Assembly: GCA_964059195.1 (NCBI GenBank)
Contig: CAXKWD010000005.1
Location: forward strand, 147,155,265 to 147,219,264
Direction of reading: 5' to 3'
Source: Ectobius pallidus
Taxonomy: Eukaryota; Arthropoda; Insecta; Blattodea; Ectobiidae
DNA: 64,000 nucleotides
Shown here: one piece after another, positions 36,526 to 46,600 of the stretch
Layout of the letters: every line of letters begins with the position of its first letter
Position numbering within the stretch: the first letter of the stretch is position 1
The notes under the pieces: generated by a model
Databases searched by the model: none
The model's input: the letters and a program-made list of their open reading frames with translations, nothing else
What the model was told of the DNA's origin: nothing
Program-made: the position numbers and the translations under genes

Positions 36526-37904
36526 TCCCTGATGGAAGAAGATCTTTAATTATTGTCCTTTTAAGCAAATTATCTATCAAGATACCATCTTACAAATCAC
36601 ATAGGATGGACTCTGTTACTGCTATATACGCATAACATTAAAAATGCTACAATCTTAAGTCGGACAAACTGGAAACATATTCGTTGTCGTGTGGTTCGAA
36701 CACTTACCAGTCTTATTTCAATGAATAAATCGTTTTTAAATAAATGAAATACTAAGAAAATTCACTAAAGTTAAAAATAACTAGGGGAAGGAACAAAAAG
36801 TGTAATAACTGTTAACATTGTGTCCTTCTGAAACAGAGGCTGTAAACCCCAGGTTCCATTAAGTATGCTGTGTAAGAATGAGATAAAGATAGATTTCCTC
36901 TTTAATATTATATATATAACCTGTATAATTTGTAGTTTTTGTGTATACATTTATAACAACATTACAAGACTTTGAGGACAAGGTATATTTCTCTACCTGA
37001 ACTTCTAATAACTTTCAGCAAGTTGGTAAATTTATTGGATGTGTATCTAGTGTATAATTATAGCATGTGTATCTAGTTTATTTATTTTTCATCGTATACT
37101 AGTTAGCTGAAATGTTGTAATGTATGAGGGAGGGAAAGAGTGAGAGGGAGGGAAAGAGTGAGAGGGAGAGAGAGTTAAAATCCATAATAAAATATGTATG
37201 TTGTTTACAAAGTTTGTAAGTTAGTTTGGTCCAACGCTCCAAGCTAATCATCTACTGAAATGCCGATCTGATAAAGTAAACACTAACATAAATACCCAAC
37301 TGAAAGTCTTTGATGTGTTTCGCGTGTTGCCTATTAACAGGCAAAAGAGGGCAGGGGAATAGAGTTTCCTAATACCCTGGAGATCGATTGAAATCGTTTC
37401 AAAGAATCTCCAGTCTCTCTCTCTCTCCCTCACCAACTTTCCTTTCACAACTGCCTGACGAAGTTTCAAGAGAGCTCAAATGTGCGTAAAATGAAATTGA
37501 TCATCTGAATGCTAAACGGGCGGTGAAAACCTTGAGCAAGTAAACAGTTAGGCAAGTAATGTAAAGGCCAACGTCCTGCAATTGGGAAGTCATTTTCATA
37601 TGTTATATTCTCATATACACATTAACTGATGGCAATGAAGATAGAAAGAAAGGTATGAATTCTTATAAATAATATGTATGGATGCAATAGATGCGTGAAA
37701 ATTTGTTATGATTATGTTCACAAACCCACAAATTTTACGCAAGGTTTATCCTATCTTAATTAAATCCATTTCTCAATATGCTCGTATTGAGTGGGGAAAT
37801 GAGTTGCATAAACGACAGTAGTCTTTTGAATTTATTCCAAACGAATAATATTTGTTCATCTAAGTCTCTCGACTTAGCGTACAGCTTATTAGGCAATTTT
37901 AATA
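36526..37904. other. AT-rich intergenic DNA
   Basis: Apart from the short GA-rich tandem repeat at 37126-37174, nothing recognised. Confidence 0.55.
37126..37174 (+). repeat. GA-rich tandem repeat, 18-bp unit
   Basis: GAGGGAGGGAAAGAGTGA repeated about 2.7 times. Confidence 0.85.
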
Positions 37905-38232
37905 AAAATGGAAAATATACGATGTGAACTTTCATATCATAAATATAGAGACATTTATAATAAATTGAGTAAATATCAGCTAATGTGTGGCACTATCCGA
38001 AGAACTTTAAAAACAACACGAGTAGATACTCAATTGAAGTTCTACAAAGTTATGGCGGTACCGGTTCTGTTATATGGTAGTGAATCATGGTCTGTGCGAC
38101 AGGAAGATCATAGCCTTATACAGGCTACGGAAATGAAATTTTTAAGATCATTATTAGGGTACACAAGATTAGACAAAATAAGAAATCAAGAAATACAAGA
38201 ACAATTAAACATATTCTCAGTACAGGATAAAA
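37905..38232 (+). pseudogene. Non-LTR retrotransposon RT C-terminus, 5' part of split ORF
   Basis: The clean frame contains CELSYHKYRDIYNKLSKYQ, GTIRRTLKTTRVDTQLKFYK, VMAVPVLLYGSESWSVRQ, EMKFLRSLLGYTRLDKIRNQ and NIFSVQDK. This is the stretch immediately after the reverse transcriptase catalytic core in RTE-like LINEs, where FYKVMAVP.LLYGSE.W and AEMKFLR...GYTR.D.IRN are hallmarks. The frame is interrupted after the first base of a codon at 38232 by a Helitron 5' end and resumes, in the same frame, at 42459. The terminal ten or so residues of the apparent open frame (to 38330) are Helitron sequence. Upstream of about 37905 homology is lost: the element is 5'-truncated. Confidence 0.9.
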
Positions 38233-39171
38233 TCTATATTAATAAAAATGAATTTACAAAAGGGTTGTTGCCGCATCACTTGAGAACGGCTAGACCGATT
38301 TGGCTGATTCTTTTTTTGTTGTGTTTGTAATTGTCACGACAAGGTTTGTATGAAAGAAAATTATTGGAAAATCTACGGGAAAAGTCGGAAATGTGAAATG
38401 AGGCAAAGTTAGAGTTTTCTGATGTCAATTGTTTACATAACGAAAGTATTGTTTACGATGTTTACATTGGGCTTTGGATACTATATTATAATACTGGGCT
38501 TTAACAAGTGCTGATACTATCGAAGTATTTAATACATAATTGTGAAAATATTCTTGGCGAATAAAATCCACGAAAATAAAGCAGTCACATAACTTTCTCT
38601 ACCCTCGACATGGAAAATACATTTCACATTTTGATGTAGAATAAGCGGTCGTATTGCAGGGATGACTTACGTGTTTGCCAGTGAGTATGCTATAACGGAA
38701 GTCGGTAAAAAATCCTATCCACCGATACGTCACTCATAGCTGTAGGCTTTGCATTAGTTGAGAAATAGTCCTAGGGATGTTTTTCAGAGGTCCTATGCAT
38801 CTAAAAGAAGACTTTTTTACCTCAGCCCCGAAACGGTTGTATGGTAATATGAGAGTGAGAAATACAATTTTCTGTCAAGACAATACAATCTTATGTAACC
38901 GGAATTTCTTTTTCTTCTTATTTTGCACTCCTCCCAGGCATGGTGTGTAGAAGCAATGGAATGCAAAATTCTACATCCTCTATGAGCCATAAAAAGCTAT
39001 ATCTAGCGTTTTCTGAGGTAATGGTCTGAGTGCCATATGTCATTCTTCCTCATTTCGAATTCTACATACATGTTATATAAGGACATAGAGTTTCTACATC
39101 GAAAGTCCTCCATAAGTTAATTTCATATTACAAAATACAAAACCCGAGTGACGCCGGGCCATTTAAGATAG
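38233..39171 (+). mobile_element. Helitron copy A (939 bp), defective 3' end
   Basis: The 5' terminus is intact (TCTATATTAATAAAAATG). The body includes GAGAACGGCTAGACCGATTT and is closely similar to copy B over its length, except for a roughly 90-bp deletion near 38811. The 3' hairpin is weakened (CCCG/CGGG only), and the terminus reads ATAG instead of CTAG, followed by T. Confidence 0.85.
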
Positions 39172-40281
39172 TAATAAATAAAATAATATAAAAAATCAAA
39201 TATATTAATATAAAATATAATAATATAAAATAAAATATAATAATATAAAATATAACAATACTGTATAAAATAAAACATAATAATAAAAAGTAAAATAATA
39301 TAATATAATATAATATAATATAATACAAAATAAATCAAAATAAATAATAAATAAAAACATAAAAATAAAATAAAATAAAATATAACCAAACCACTAAATT
39401 TTCATACTTAATATGACGATGAAACTAAATATATGAAATAAAATTTGATACTCACGAGCCGGGATTCGAAACCTGGTACCAAATAGCTAAAATCCAGTCA
39501 GAGGGCGCTTATTCAGCGCCTGGGCGAAGGGGGACTTCGAGTGGTAAGGCTTTAGCATGGGTGAATCATTATATACAGTGTTACAAATTTCACTCACTGT
39601 AAGGCGACGAGCCCACACCTTACAAGCCCAACCTCTCACATCAAACCGCCTTTTAAACCGCGTGCCCACTCTGACATTCAAAAAATTTTAGTTAAAAATG
39701 TCTTCATTACATTAATTGTGATACGCGTTACCTGGCAATACCTCACGCTAGGTGTTAACACTACGGACGTGGTAATATTGAACCGGTAACATTTAATATT
39801 TTACATCACATGAGCCTTAAGTTTTAATGTGAAATAAAGAAAAAATTGTATTTTGGTATGCGAAAATACGCCAATATTTGTACCCAAATTTGACGTTTTT
39901 ATTCACCATAAAATGGGACTGATAGTGATGGTATATATCCTGTAGAAAATGTTGTTGCATGGTTCAGTGTAGTCTGTTAGTGAATAAATTAATGAATTTC
40001 ATATTGGTCCTTTGAGGGAAAATTTATATTATGAAGTTCAAAATTACCACCCCTCAAAAAGTCAGCTTTAGGATCACATGGGAATGATATCAAGATAATT
40101 CAATAATATTAATCTACTATTTTATTAACTATATACAGGATATAAACGTCTTTGTGACTTGAAATTGTAGGCCTATATTAATTTCCAATATTTGATCTTG
40201 AATACCAATATCAGAATATCTGTATATGAGTCTATTTATAAGCGGAGTCAATAATGATTAAAATTTAAAAGACGAAACTTG
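39172..40281. other. Non-Helitron DNA trapped between two Helitron copies
   Basis: 39172-39400 is an A/T-only low-complexity tract (AATAAAATAATATAA type). At about 39440-39480 the minus strand has a B-box-like GGTTTCGAATCCCGG next to GC-richer sequence up to about 39660, probably a tRNA-related SINE. The remainder to 40281 is unremarkable. The Tyr/Ile/Phe-rich minus-strand frames at 39123-39389 are translations of the low-complexity tract. Confidence 0.55.
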
Positions 40282-40298
40282 TCTATATTAATAAAAAT

Positions 40299-41116
40299 CT
40301 GATGTGAAAGTCACATAACTTCCTCTGCCCAAATAAAAGTTAGCAGTATTCACATATCCTTGTACAGAATCGCAAGACACAATTTTACGCAAATTATCCT
40401 ATAAATACATCTTCTTTCAATGATGGGACTAAAAGCGCAGTCTATATAACAAACTTTAAAAAAAGAACAAATGACTGCAGACGTTTATTGAACTTTCCGC
40501 CGTAAAATATAATTTCCGAAATTTATCGAATATTTCCCTCAGATACTTCTTTACTCTATGCATGGCCAACAATACCTCATCTTTCTCACTTCACATTCTT
40601 ATATAGAATAAGAGGCCGTGAAAGAGCGCGAATTCAGTAGTTCATCACGCAAGACAAACTTTCTACAAACAGTGGGTGAACAGTGGGTGGCTTGTAACTT
40701 AACTACTCTCAGAGAATTTTCTTGAAAAAATGTTTCAAATAAAAGGTTTAGCTCTTAGTATAAGCAACTCATGTGCAAAATTTAAAGAAAATCGCTAGAG
40801 CCGTTTTCGAGAAAATCGCGAAAAACGAAAATTTCTTCATGTAAAGTCCCTTTAAAAATAAGAGAAAACAGTCGCCAATCTTATCCTCACATCTTCAGAA
40901 GGTATCTGACCAAAATACGAAATTTTGTTTTCATACGATTTTCCGTTTTGGAGCTAGAGTGTCACAGACAGACACACAGACATGTTTCCAAAAATAGTAT
41001 TTTTGGATTCAGGGGGCCTTGAAACGTGTATATATGCTAAAAACTCAACTTCGAATTTTGTGGTCGAAAACAATACTTCCTCTACCTATAGTACCTATGG
41101 TACGGGCAGAGGAAGT
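40299..41116 (+). mobile_element. Foldback-ended element, copy 3, nested in Helitron B
   Basis: Core ends are ACTTCCTCTGCCC (40318-40330) and GGGCAGAGGAAGT (41104-41116). ACTTCCTCTACC at 41075-41086 pairs with the right end to make a 3' hairpin around GTACCTATGGTAC. The insert is bounded by AAAAAT on both sides (40293-40298, 41117-41122), possibly a 6-bp target duplication. However, 19 bp lie between that repeat and the left core end, so the left border is uncertain. The body is shared with 25701-26081 and, inverted, 30999-31345. Confidence 0.65.
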
Positions 41117-42048
41117 AAAAATGAATTTACAAAAGGGTTGTTGCCGCATTACTAGAGAACGGCTTGACCGATTTGGCTGATTTCTTTTTTGTTGTGTTCG
41201 TAATTGTCAGGACAAGGTTTGTATGAAAGAAATTTTTTGGAAAATCCATGGGAAAAGTCGGAAATGTGAAATGAGGCAAATTTAGTGAGTTCTGATGTCA
41301 ATTGTTTACATAACGAAAGTATTGTTTACGATGTTTACATAGGGCTTTGGATACTATATTATAATATTGGGCTTTAACAAATGCTGATACTATCGAAGTA
41401 TTTAATACATAACTGTGAAAATAATTTTTGACGAGTAAAATCCACGAAAATAAAGCAGTCACATAACTTTCTCTACCCTCGACATGGAAAATACATTTCA
41501 CATTTTGATGTAGAATAAGCGATCGTATGGAAGGGACAACTTAAGTGTGTGCCAGTGAGTATGCTATATCGGAAGTCTGTAACAAATCCTATCCACTGAT
41601 ACGTCACTCATAGCTGTAGGCTTTGTATTAGTTGAGAAATAGGCCTAGGGATGTTTATCAGAGGCCCTATGCATCTAAAAGAAGACAAAGTGGGATGGAA
41701 CATTTTCAGTCCTACGCGCGCAGTATATTATGTCCCAGGTTTTTGGGAAGGAAAGTATGAAATTGATATTGAATTTCTTTTTTACCTCAGCCCCGAAACG
41801 GTTGTATGGTAATATGAGAGTGAGAAATAAAATTTTCTGTCAAGACAATACACTCTTATGTAACCGGAATTTCTTTTTCTTCTTATTTGCACTCCTCCCA
41901 GGGATGGTATGTAGAAGCAATGGAATGCAACATTCGACATCCTCCATGAGCCATAAAAAGCTATATCTAGCGTTTTCTGAGGGAATAGTCTGAGTGCCAC
42001 ATGTTGTTCTTCCTCATTTCGTACTCTACATTCATATTATATAAAGAC

Positions 42049-42363
42049 CATAGGCTTAAGCGGCCGACCATATGGGGGGTTATAACATACGCGGGGTCTG
42101 GGGGGTATAAAATACCCTCCAGGGAGAGGGGGTCCGGGGATCCTCCCCCGGAAAATTTTAAAAACTAACATGGAATATAACGAGTTTTATGATTCCGGGG
42201 GTCCTCCCCCGGAAAATTTTAAAAATTAACACGCAAAATAACGAGTTTTAATCTTCCCACGGTTTATACTTGTATTAAGTAATTTATGGGCAGACTTAAA
42301 AAAATTATACAATTTTCCTTTTTTTAATCAAACCCCCAAACCCCCCCCCTCGGTACGCCTATG
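42049..42363. mobile_element. hAT-type MITE nested in Helitron B
   Basis: It starts CATAGGCTTA and ends TACGCCTATG, a 10-bp inverted repeat with one mismatch. Flanks ATAAAGAC (42041-42048) and ATAAGGAC (42364-42371) are an 8-bp duplication with one later change. Copy A has the uninterrupted site (ATAAGGAC near 39078), confirming the insertion. The interior has two tandem copies of a unit of about 60 bp starting near CCGGGGATCCTCCCCCGG, and a C-rich run near the right end. Confidence 0.85.
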
Positions 42364-42458
42364 ATAAGGACCAAGAGTTTCAACATCGAAAGTCTTCCAT
42401 AAGTTAATTTCATATTACAAAATACCAAACCCTGGCGACGCCGGGCCATTTAAGCTAG

Positions 42459-42613
42459 TATTAGAATATAGAGGAAACTGGGAAGAACACTTACAGAGAA
42501 TGGACAGCTCAAGGGTTCCAAAAAAGATGTTCGACTACAGACCCATAGGCAGAAGAGATCCGGGAAGACCTAGACTCAGATGGATTGAGGCCGGAAGAGG
42601 CCGATTGGCCTAA
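42459..42613 (+). pseudogene. Non-LTR retrotransposon C-terminus, 3' part of split ORF
   Basis: Continues the frame broken at 38232: LEYRGNWEEHLQRMDSSRVP, then DYRPIGRRDPGRPRLRWIEA and a stop at 42611-42613. GR.DPGRP.LRW is the conserved basic ending of this LINE family. A 3' tail CCTGATAGGCAGAAGAG leads into (GAA)n. Before the Helitron insertion, this part and 37905-38232 formed one clean frame of over 150 codons, so the insertion is probably younger than much of the surrounding decay. Confidence 0.9.
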
Positions 42614-42626
42614 TCCCTGATAGGCA

Positions 42627-42638
42627 GAAGAGAAAGAA

Positions 42639-42673
<35 letters not shown>

Positions 42674-42694
42674 AGAAGAAAGAAAGAAAGAAAA
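42627..42694 (+). repeat. (GAA)n LINE tail
   Basis: About 68 bp of GAA/GAAA repeats forming the 3' tail of the split LINE. The matching tail at 21247-21275 shows that this is a family feature. Confidence 0.9.
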
Positions 42695-42698
42695 TATA

Positions 42699-43218
42699 CG
42701 AGGGATGGGCATAAGTCATGGCAACTATTTTTTCTTTCGAAAACCTGGGCAACTACTTTTTTCTTTCGAAAACCTGGGCAACTACTTTTTTCTTTCGAAA
42801 ATCTGGGACCATTTTAAAATGTTGAAATATACAAATGAAAAGGAAAGATATGGAATATATGTATAATGCTGGATAGTGAAAGAAGCAGACATCCATACCA
42901 TGATCCCTTGAAGTTCTGTACGGATGGGCATTATTCCTCAAAATTTCTATCAGCTCCTTGTGGAATTCTCGGACATTTCTCCCTCCTATTTATACGTAAT
43001 AATGCTGTTCACATCTAGTCATATCCATACTGTACAGCGGCTGATTCTCAACTAAATTACCATCGCCTCTATTCGTATAACCGTACACCTCAATGCCACC
43101 AAATTATGTGCCCATATACTAGAGATGCTGCTCTCTCCCATGACATACAACATCTCTTGGTACCATCGCCTTATTTTGAGAAAAATAATAGTTGCAATGA
43201 CGTATGCTCCATCTCTCG
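42699..43218 (-). mobile_element. mariner deletion derivative, copy 2
   Basis: Inverted relative to 34912-35478 and similar throughout. The left end is TACGAGGGATGGGCATAAGT, starting after TA at 42697-42698. The right end is the complement of CGAGAGATGGAGCATACGTC, without a TA beside it. The minus strand encodes ELIEILRNNAHPYRTSRDHG, the counterpart of the N-terminal transposase trace in copy 1. It lacks about 80 bp present in copy 1. Near its left end a roughly 30-bp unit (AACCTGGGCAACTACTTTTT...) is repeated about 2.5 times (42712-42799). Confidence 0.75.
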
Positions 43219-43734
43219 CATCTATATCTCTAAATGATGACCAAAAAAATGCACTTTTTAGGAGAAAAGATTAAAGGCCACTGAGAGCACGTTACTAGTT
43301 TCAGTGTTATGGTTCATGGTTAAAGATGCAGTATTTTGTATAAACCAGGCATTAGGTAATCATTCAATATACTTCTCAACACAAAGCATAATAAGTAAAT
43401 TAAACAAATTCGTGTTGAAAGTATTAGGAAGTTCACACTTATTTGATCTTTTGCTTCTTAAAGATCGTACTCTCATTACAGTGTTATAAAAATTTCAAAA
43501 TCGTTAATTTCAGCTTCTTATGTATGTTGGAACGCCATGGCTATAATACGAAAAAGAATTTATTCATTAACTGAATCTGAAACTGTAATTGCCGAACTTA
43601 ACCAGAGATCAAGTTTGGACTCGAGTTCCTGAACTTTATATCAAGGATTAATCTGGAATTAACTTGATTAAAAAATGAAATATTTAAGCGTAACATTATA
43701 AATTTTGCATATGATTTGACGCTTTCTCGGCGTT

Positions 43735-43860
43735 GATTACTAATGATGGTTTCACGGGCTATAAGCCGAGTAAAAGGATATATTGCATCCAAGCTTTCGG
43801 TCGCTGACATCTCTGCGGCCTTCCTCAGGGAAATGAGTGTAGAAAAAGGGGAAGAGAGAG
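43735..43860 (-). repeat. Possible hammerhead-like motif in a repeat remnant
   Basis: On the minus strand CTGAGGA (43828-43822) is followed by GGCCGC...GCGACC, a 6-bp stem with one mismatch, and then GAAA (43798-43795). This is close to the hammerhead core CUGANGA-stem II-GAAA, which occurs in Penelope-like elements and other retroelements. One extra unpaired A follows CTGAGGA, and stems I and III were not established. Low confidence. Confidence 0.25.
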
Positions 43861-43946
43861 CAGAATTTCATTTTCACTAAAAAAAACATATATAAGCTGT
43901 TGGGGTATTGGACCTCAAAGTTGAGGTTTCTGTAACCCAGTTTAAT

Positions 43947-44239
43947 TTTGTTACTCATATTTTCCGAGATAGAGCAGAGTGACAGGCCCATCGCTTCACA
44001 AACCCCCTCCGGAAACTAAGGTATTACTTGGATGTGAAATGGCCAAAGAATTTTTTCCATAGGCTCTAGTTTAGGCTTAGAGTTCTTTTAAGTGCTCAGC
44101 TTAAAATCCCTCCCGGAGGACTCCGTGCCCAGGATTTTTAAATCCAGAAAAATCCTTCGACCGCAGCCGGGTTTTATCCCGCGACCTTCGGATTTAGAGG
44201 CAGGCACGCTGTCTCTTGACCACAGCTACCGACGGTCTA
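43947..44239 (-). mobile_element. tRNA-derived SINE, family 1
   Basis: On the minus strand it starts near 44239 with a tRNA-like head: A-box-like GGTAGCTGTGGTCAAGAG, then CCTCTAAATCCGAAGGTCGC and a decayed B-box region GGGATAAAACCCGG. A body with GGGCACGGAGTCCTCCGGGA follows, ending near TTTTGTTACTC. It is the fuller of two copies (the other is 8688-8962). Confidence 0.8.
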
Positions 44240-45959
44240 GGATCTAGTACCAAGTAAATAACCTCACCAAACAAATAAACGTACTGATTCTCAGATAATT
44301 GTTCATTATTCATAAAACCACAACATAAAACTCCATTGTATAGGCCTGATGAAAGGAACCTAGTGTTAGATAACAAAGACAGTAGCATGCATACTGCACT
44401 GCACTTTGTAATCATAAGCACACGCGTAAATGAAGACTCTTAACAGGAATTCACTGCGTTGATTAGTGGAGGCCTATTGTTCCGAGAAAAGAGAGAATGA
44501 AAAGAAACCACCCTTGTTAGTTCTGATAGGTCTATTATGTTTTGTGAAGAATGGAACATGAGAAGTGAAACTTGGAGCTAGATTGAGTATACTGTTCTCG
44601 GATTGCTAGCCAGGTGAGCGATTGGAAGAGCTCCGACATTGCAGAGGAACACGCGTCCTCCATCTTCATGGAGACTGAAGTGCTAGTTTGAAATTACAGA
44701 AGATAAAGTAAAATTTTATTTATAGCACATAACTGAATACAAAATTAAACAATCATATATAATTATTGTGGGTGCCACTTCTTAAAGACTTTTCTCCCCA
44801 AGAACTGCCTCTACCTTCTGCCACCCTAGTCCTCTTCGACCTGTCAGTCAGTGAATAGAAAGGTAATTAGGCATATTCACACTTGTCTGCAGTCCAGTAT
44901 AATGTTCCCAAATACATACCACAGCACGTTTACTTCTCTTGAAAAGTGGTGAATGACAGCAGCAACACTGGGGAAATCCACGCGACTACAAGAGCACCTG
45001 TTCTTTGTCGGTGTCGGTACAGATTTTCGGATTAAGGAACAGTGCTATTATATTATTCTGTAGATTGACGATGATTTGGGATGAAGTCTTCTTAAAGTGG
45101 CACGAATAGTATGTACAAAAATGAATTTATGGTTAAATAAGGAGATATTTTGGCACGATCAGTTAAAGATTGTTTCTTTCTTTTTTTGTTTAGTGAATTG
45201 TTATGAGTATAAGTTAATAGGAGATTTGAAAAAAAAATATCGCACTATCGACTTTAAGTCAATTATGTTTAATAATGGGATGTTAAATTTTGGGAGATCG
45301 AATTACATTTTTTTATTTGGAATTGTTTACTGGATCACATTGCCATAAGTGAAAATCGCGTGAGATCACACTGCCTTAAGGCAACTTATCCTGCCCATAG
45401 AATTTAATCAAACTGCAAGACTCAAAGAAAATGAATGGGAAGGAAGCACCTGTTTTCATCTCCTACTAGCAAAGCATTACGCTGAAAACTGTTAATTCTG
45501 AAGGTAGCATTGACTTTGCTAACCCCTGGCATTTCCAGGTGAGGAATTGCTATACATTATCCATGCTTTTAAGTCAGCGTAGCCTTCTATTCGCTCCTGA
45601 AATATTTGTCACCCTTTTATTTCAAGTTTCTAGGGACGTTGTTTCCTTATTCCACTCCCATGTAGGAAAAGTTTTATTTACTGAGGCGTTCTCATGCGAA
45701 CAACTTGCTATACCATGCAAAAAGTATTACCTTAACGTGGAGGTAAACAATATGTTTTATGCAAATACACTGAATTCGTCTTTCTTCTGTTAATTGTGTT
45801 TCTATAAAATACTACAGCAGAATTCTTCTCCGAACCCCGGACATCCGGTTAAACGAAATTTTGCATACATGCCAGTTCAGCCCGGAAAGTAACGCGGTCA
45901 ACATTAAAAATCAAATAAACCACTCTTCCCTTGAAAATTTATATAATTTATTGGAATAT
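44240..45959. other. AT-rich intergenic DNA
   Basis: No gene or element recognised. Open frames at 45097-45348 and 45539-45793 have no recognisable domain. Confidence 0.5.
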
Positions 45960-46600
45960 TATACTGAATTAATGAAAATGGAATTCAGTTCTCATGACAA
46001 CAGTATATTGTTTGCAATGTTCACATAAGGCTTTGGAAGTTGTAAGTAACTGGGCTTTACAAATTATAGAAGCTATCAAAGAATGAAATCCACGAAAATA
46101 ATGCAGTGTGTGATGCAGTCACATAACTTTCTCTACCCTGGACATCACATTTTGATGTATAGATAGAATAAGAGGTCGTGTTGCAGGGACAGCTTAATCC
46201 AATTGCCTCAGCCTGAGTGTGTGCCAACGAGTATGCTATATCAGAAGTCGGTAAAAAAAATCCTATCCACTGATACGTTATTCATCGCCGTAGGCGAAGC
46301 TATCGTCCTACATTCGCAGCAAAAGATTGTCTTAGATTTTTGGGAAAGAATGTGTGAAAGTGATATTGGTTGCAAGACAACATGAAAATGGGAAATAAAT
46401 TTCCCATAAAGACAGTAAAATCTTAAGTCAGCGGAATTTTTATTTCTTCATATTTCAACTCCTACCAGATGCAACGGGTTGCAAAATAATTCTAAATTTT
46501 ATATGAGCAATAAAATATAATCTAACGTTTGCTGAGGGAATAGTTTGAGTGTGATATTTAGTTTTTCTTCGCTTCAAACTCGTCTTTTGCCTCGTCCGAA
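45960..46600 (+). mobile_element. Diverged fragment of the 38.2-42.5 kb Helitron family
   Basis: Shares with copies A and B, in order, AAATCCACGAAAATAA, GCAGTCACATAACTTTCTCT, CACATTTTGATGTA, GAAGTCGGTAAAAAA, CCTATCCACTGATACG and TTCTTTTTCTTC-like blocks. Similarity is much lower and neither end is preserved. Confidence 0.7.

Larger units (their letters stand above)
38233..42458 (+). mobile_element. Composite Helitron insertion splitting a LINE ORF
   Basis: The 4,226-bp insertion starts TCTATATTAATAAAAATG at 38233 after host A (38232). It ends with a GC-rich hairpin and CTAG at 42455-42458 before host T (42459). No target duplication is present, which is the Helitron rule (insertion between A and T). 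Deleting it rejoins the interrupted codon and gives an uninterrupted retrotransposon frame to TAA at 42611-42613. Inside are two related Helitron copies (38233-39171 and 40282-42458) with 1.1 kb of other DNA between. No Rep/helicase gene is present, so it is non-autonomous. Confidence 0.85.
40282..42458 (+). mobile_element. Helitron copy B with two nested inserts
   Basis: The 5' end TCTATATTAATAAAAAT at 40282-40298 is separated from the rest (from 41117 or 41123) by an 818-bp insert. The body from 41117 matches copy A. The 3' end has a 6-bp hairpin (CCTGGC, loop GAC, GCCGGG; 42431-42445) and CTAG at 42455-42458. With both inserts removed it is about 1,030 bp. The base before its 5' end is G, not the A expected of an independent insertion. 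Confidence 0.8.

Noticed and set aside
37908..38330. Complete 140-codon gene
   Set aside because: Residues after about NIFSVQDK are Helitron sequence. The real frame continues at 42459.
39123..39389. Tyr/Ile/Phe-rich frames that look like membrane proteins
   Set aside because: They translate an A/T-only low-complexity tract inside the composite Helitron.
42509..42712. Poly-serine protein on the minus strand
   Set aside because: It translates the (GAA)n tail of the LINE in antisense.
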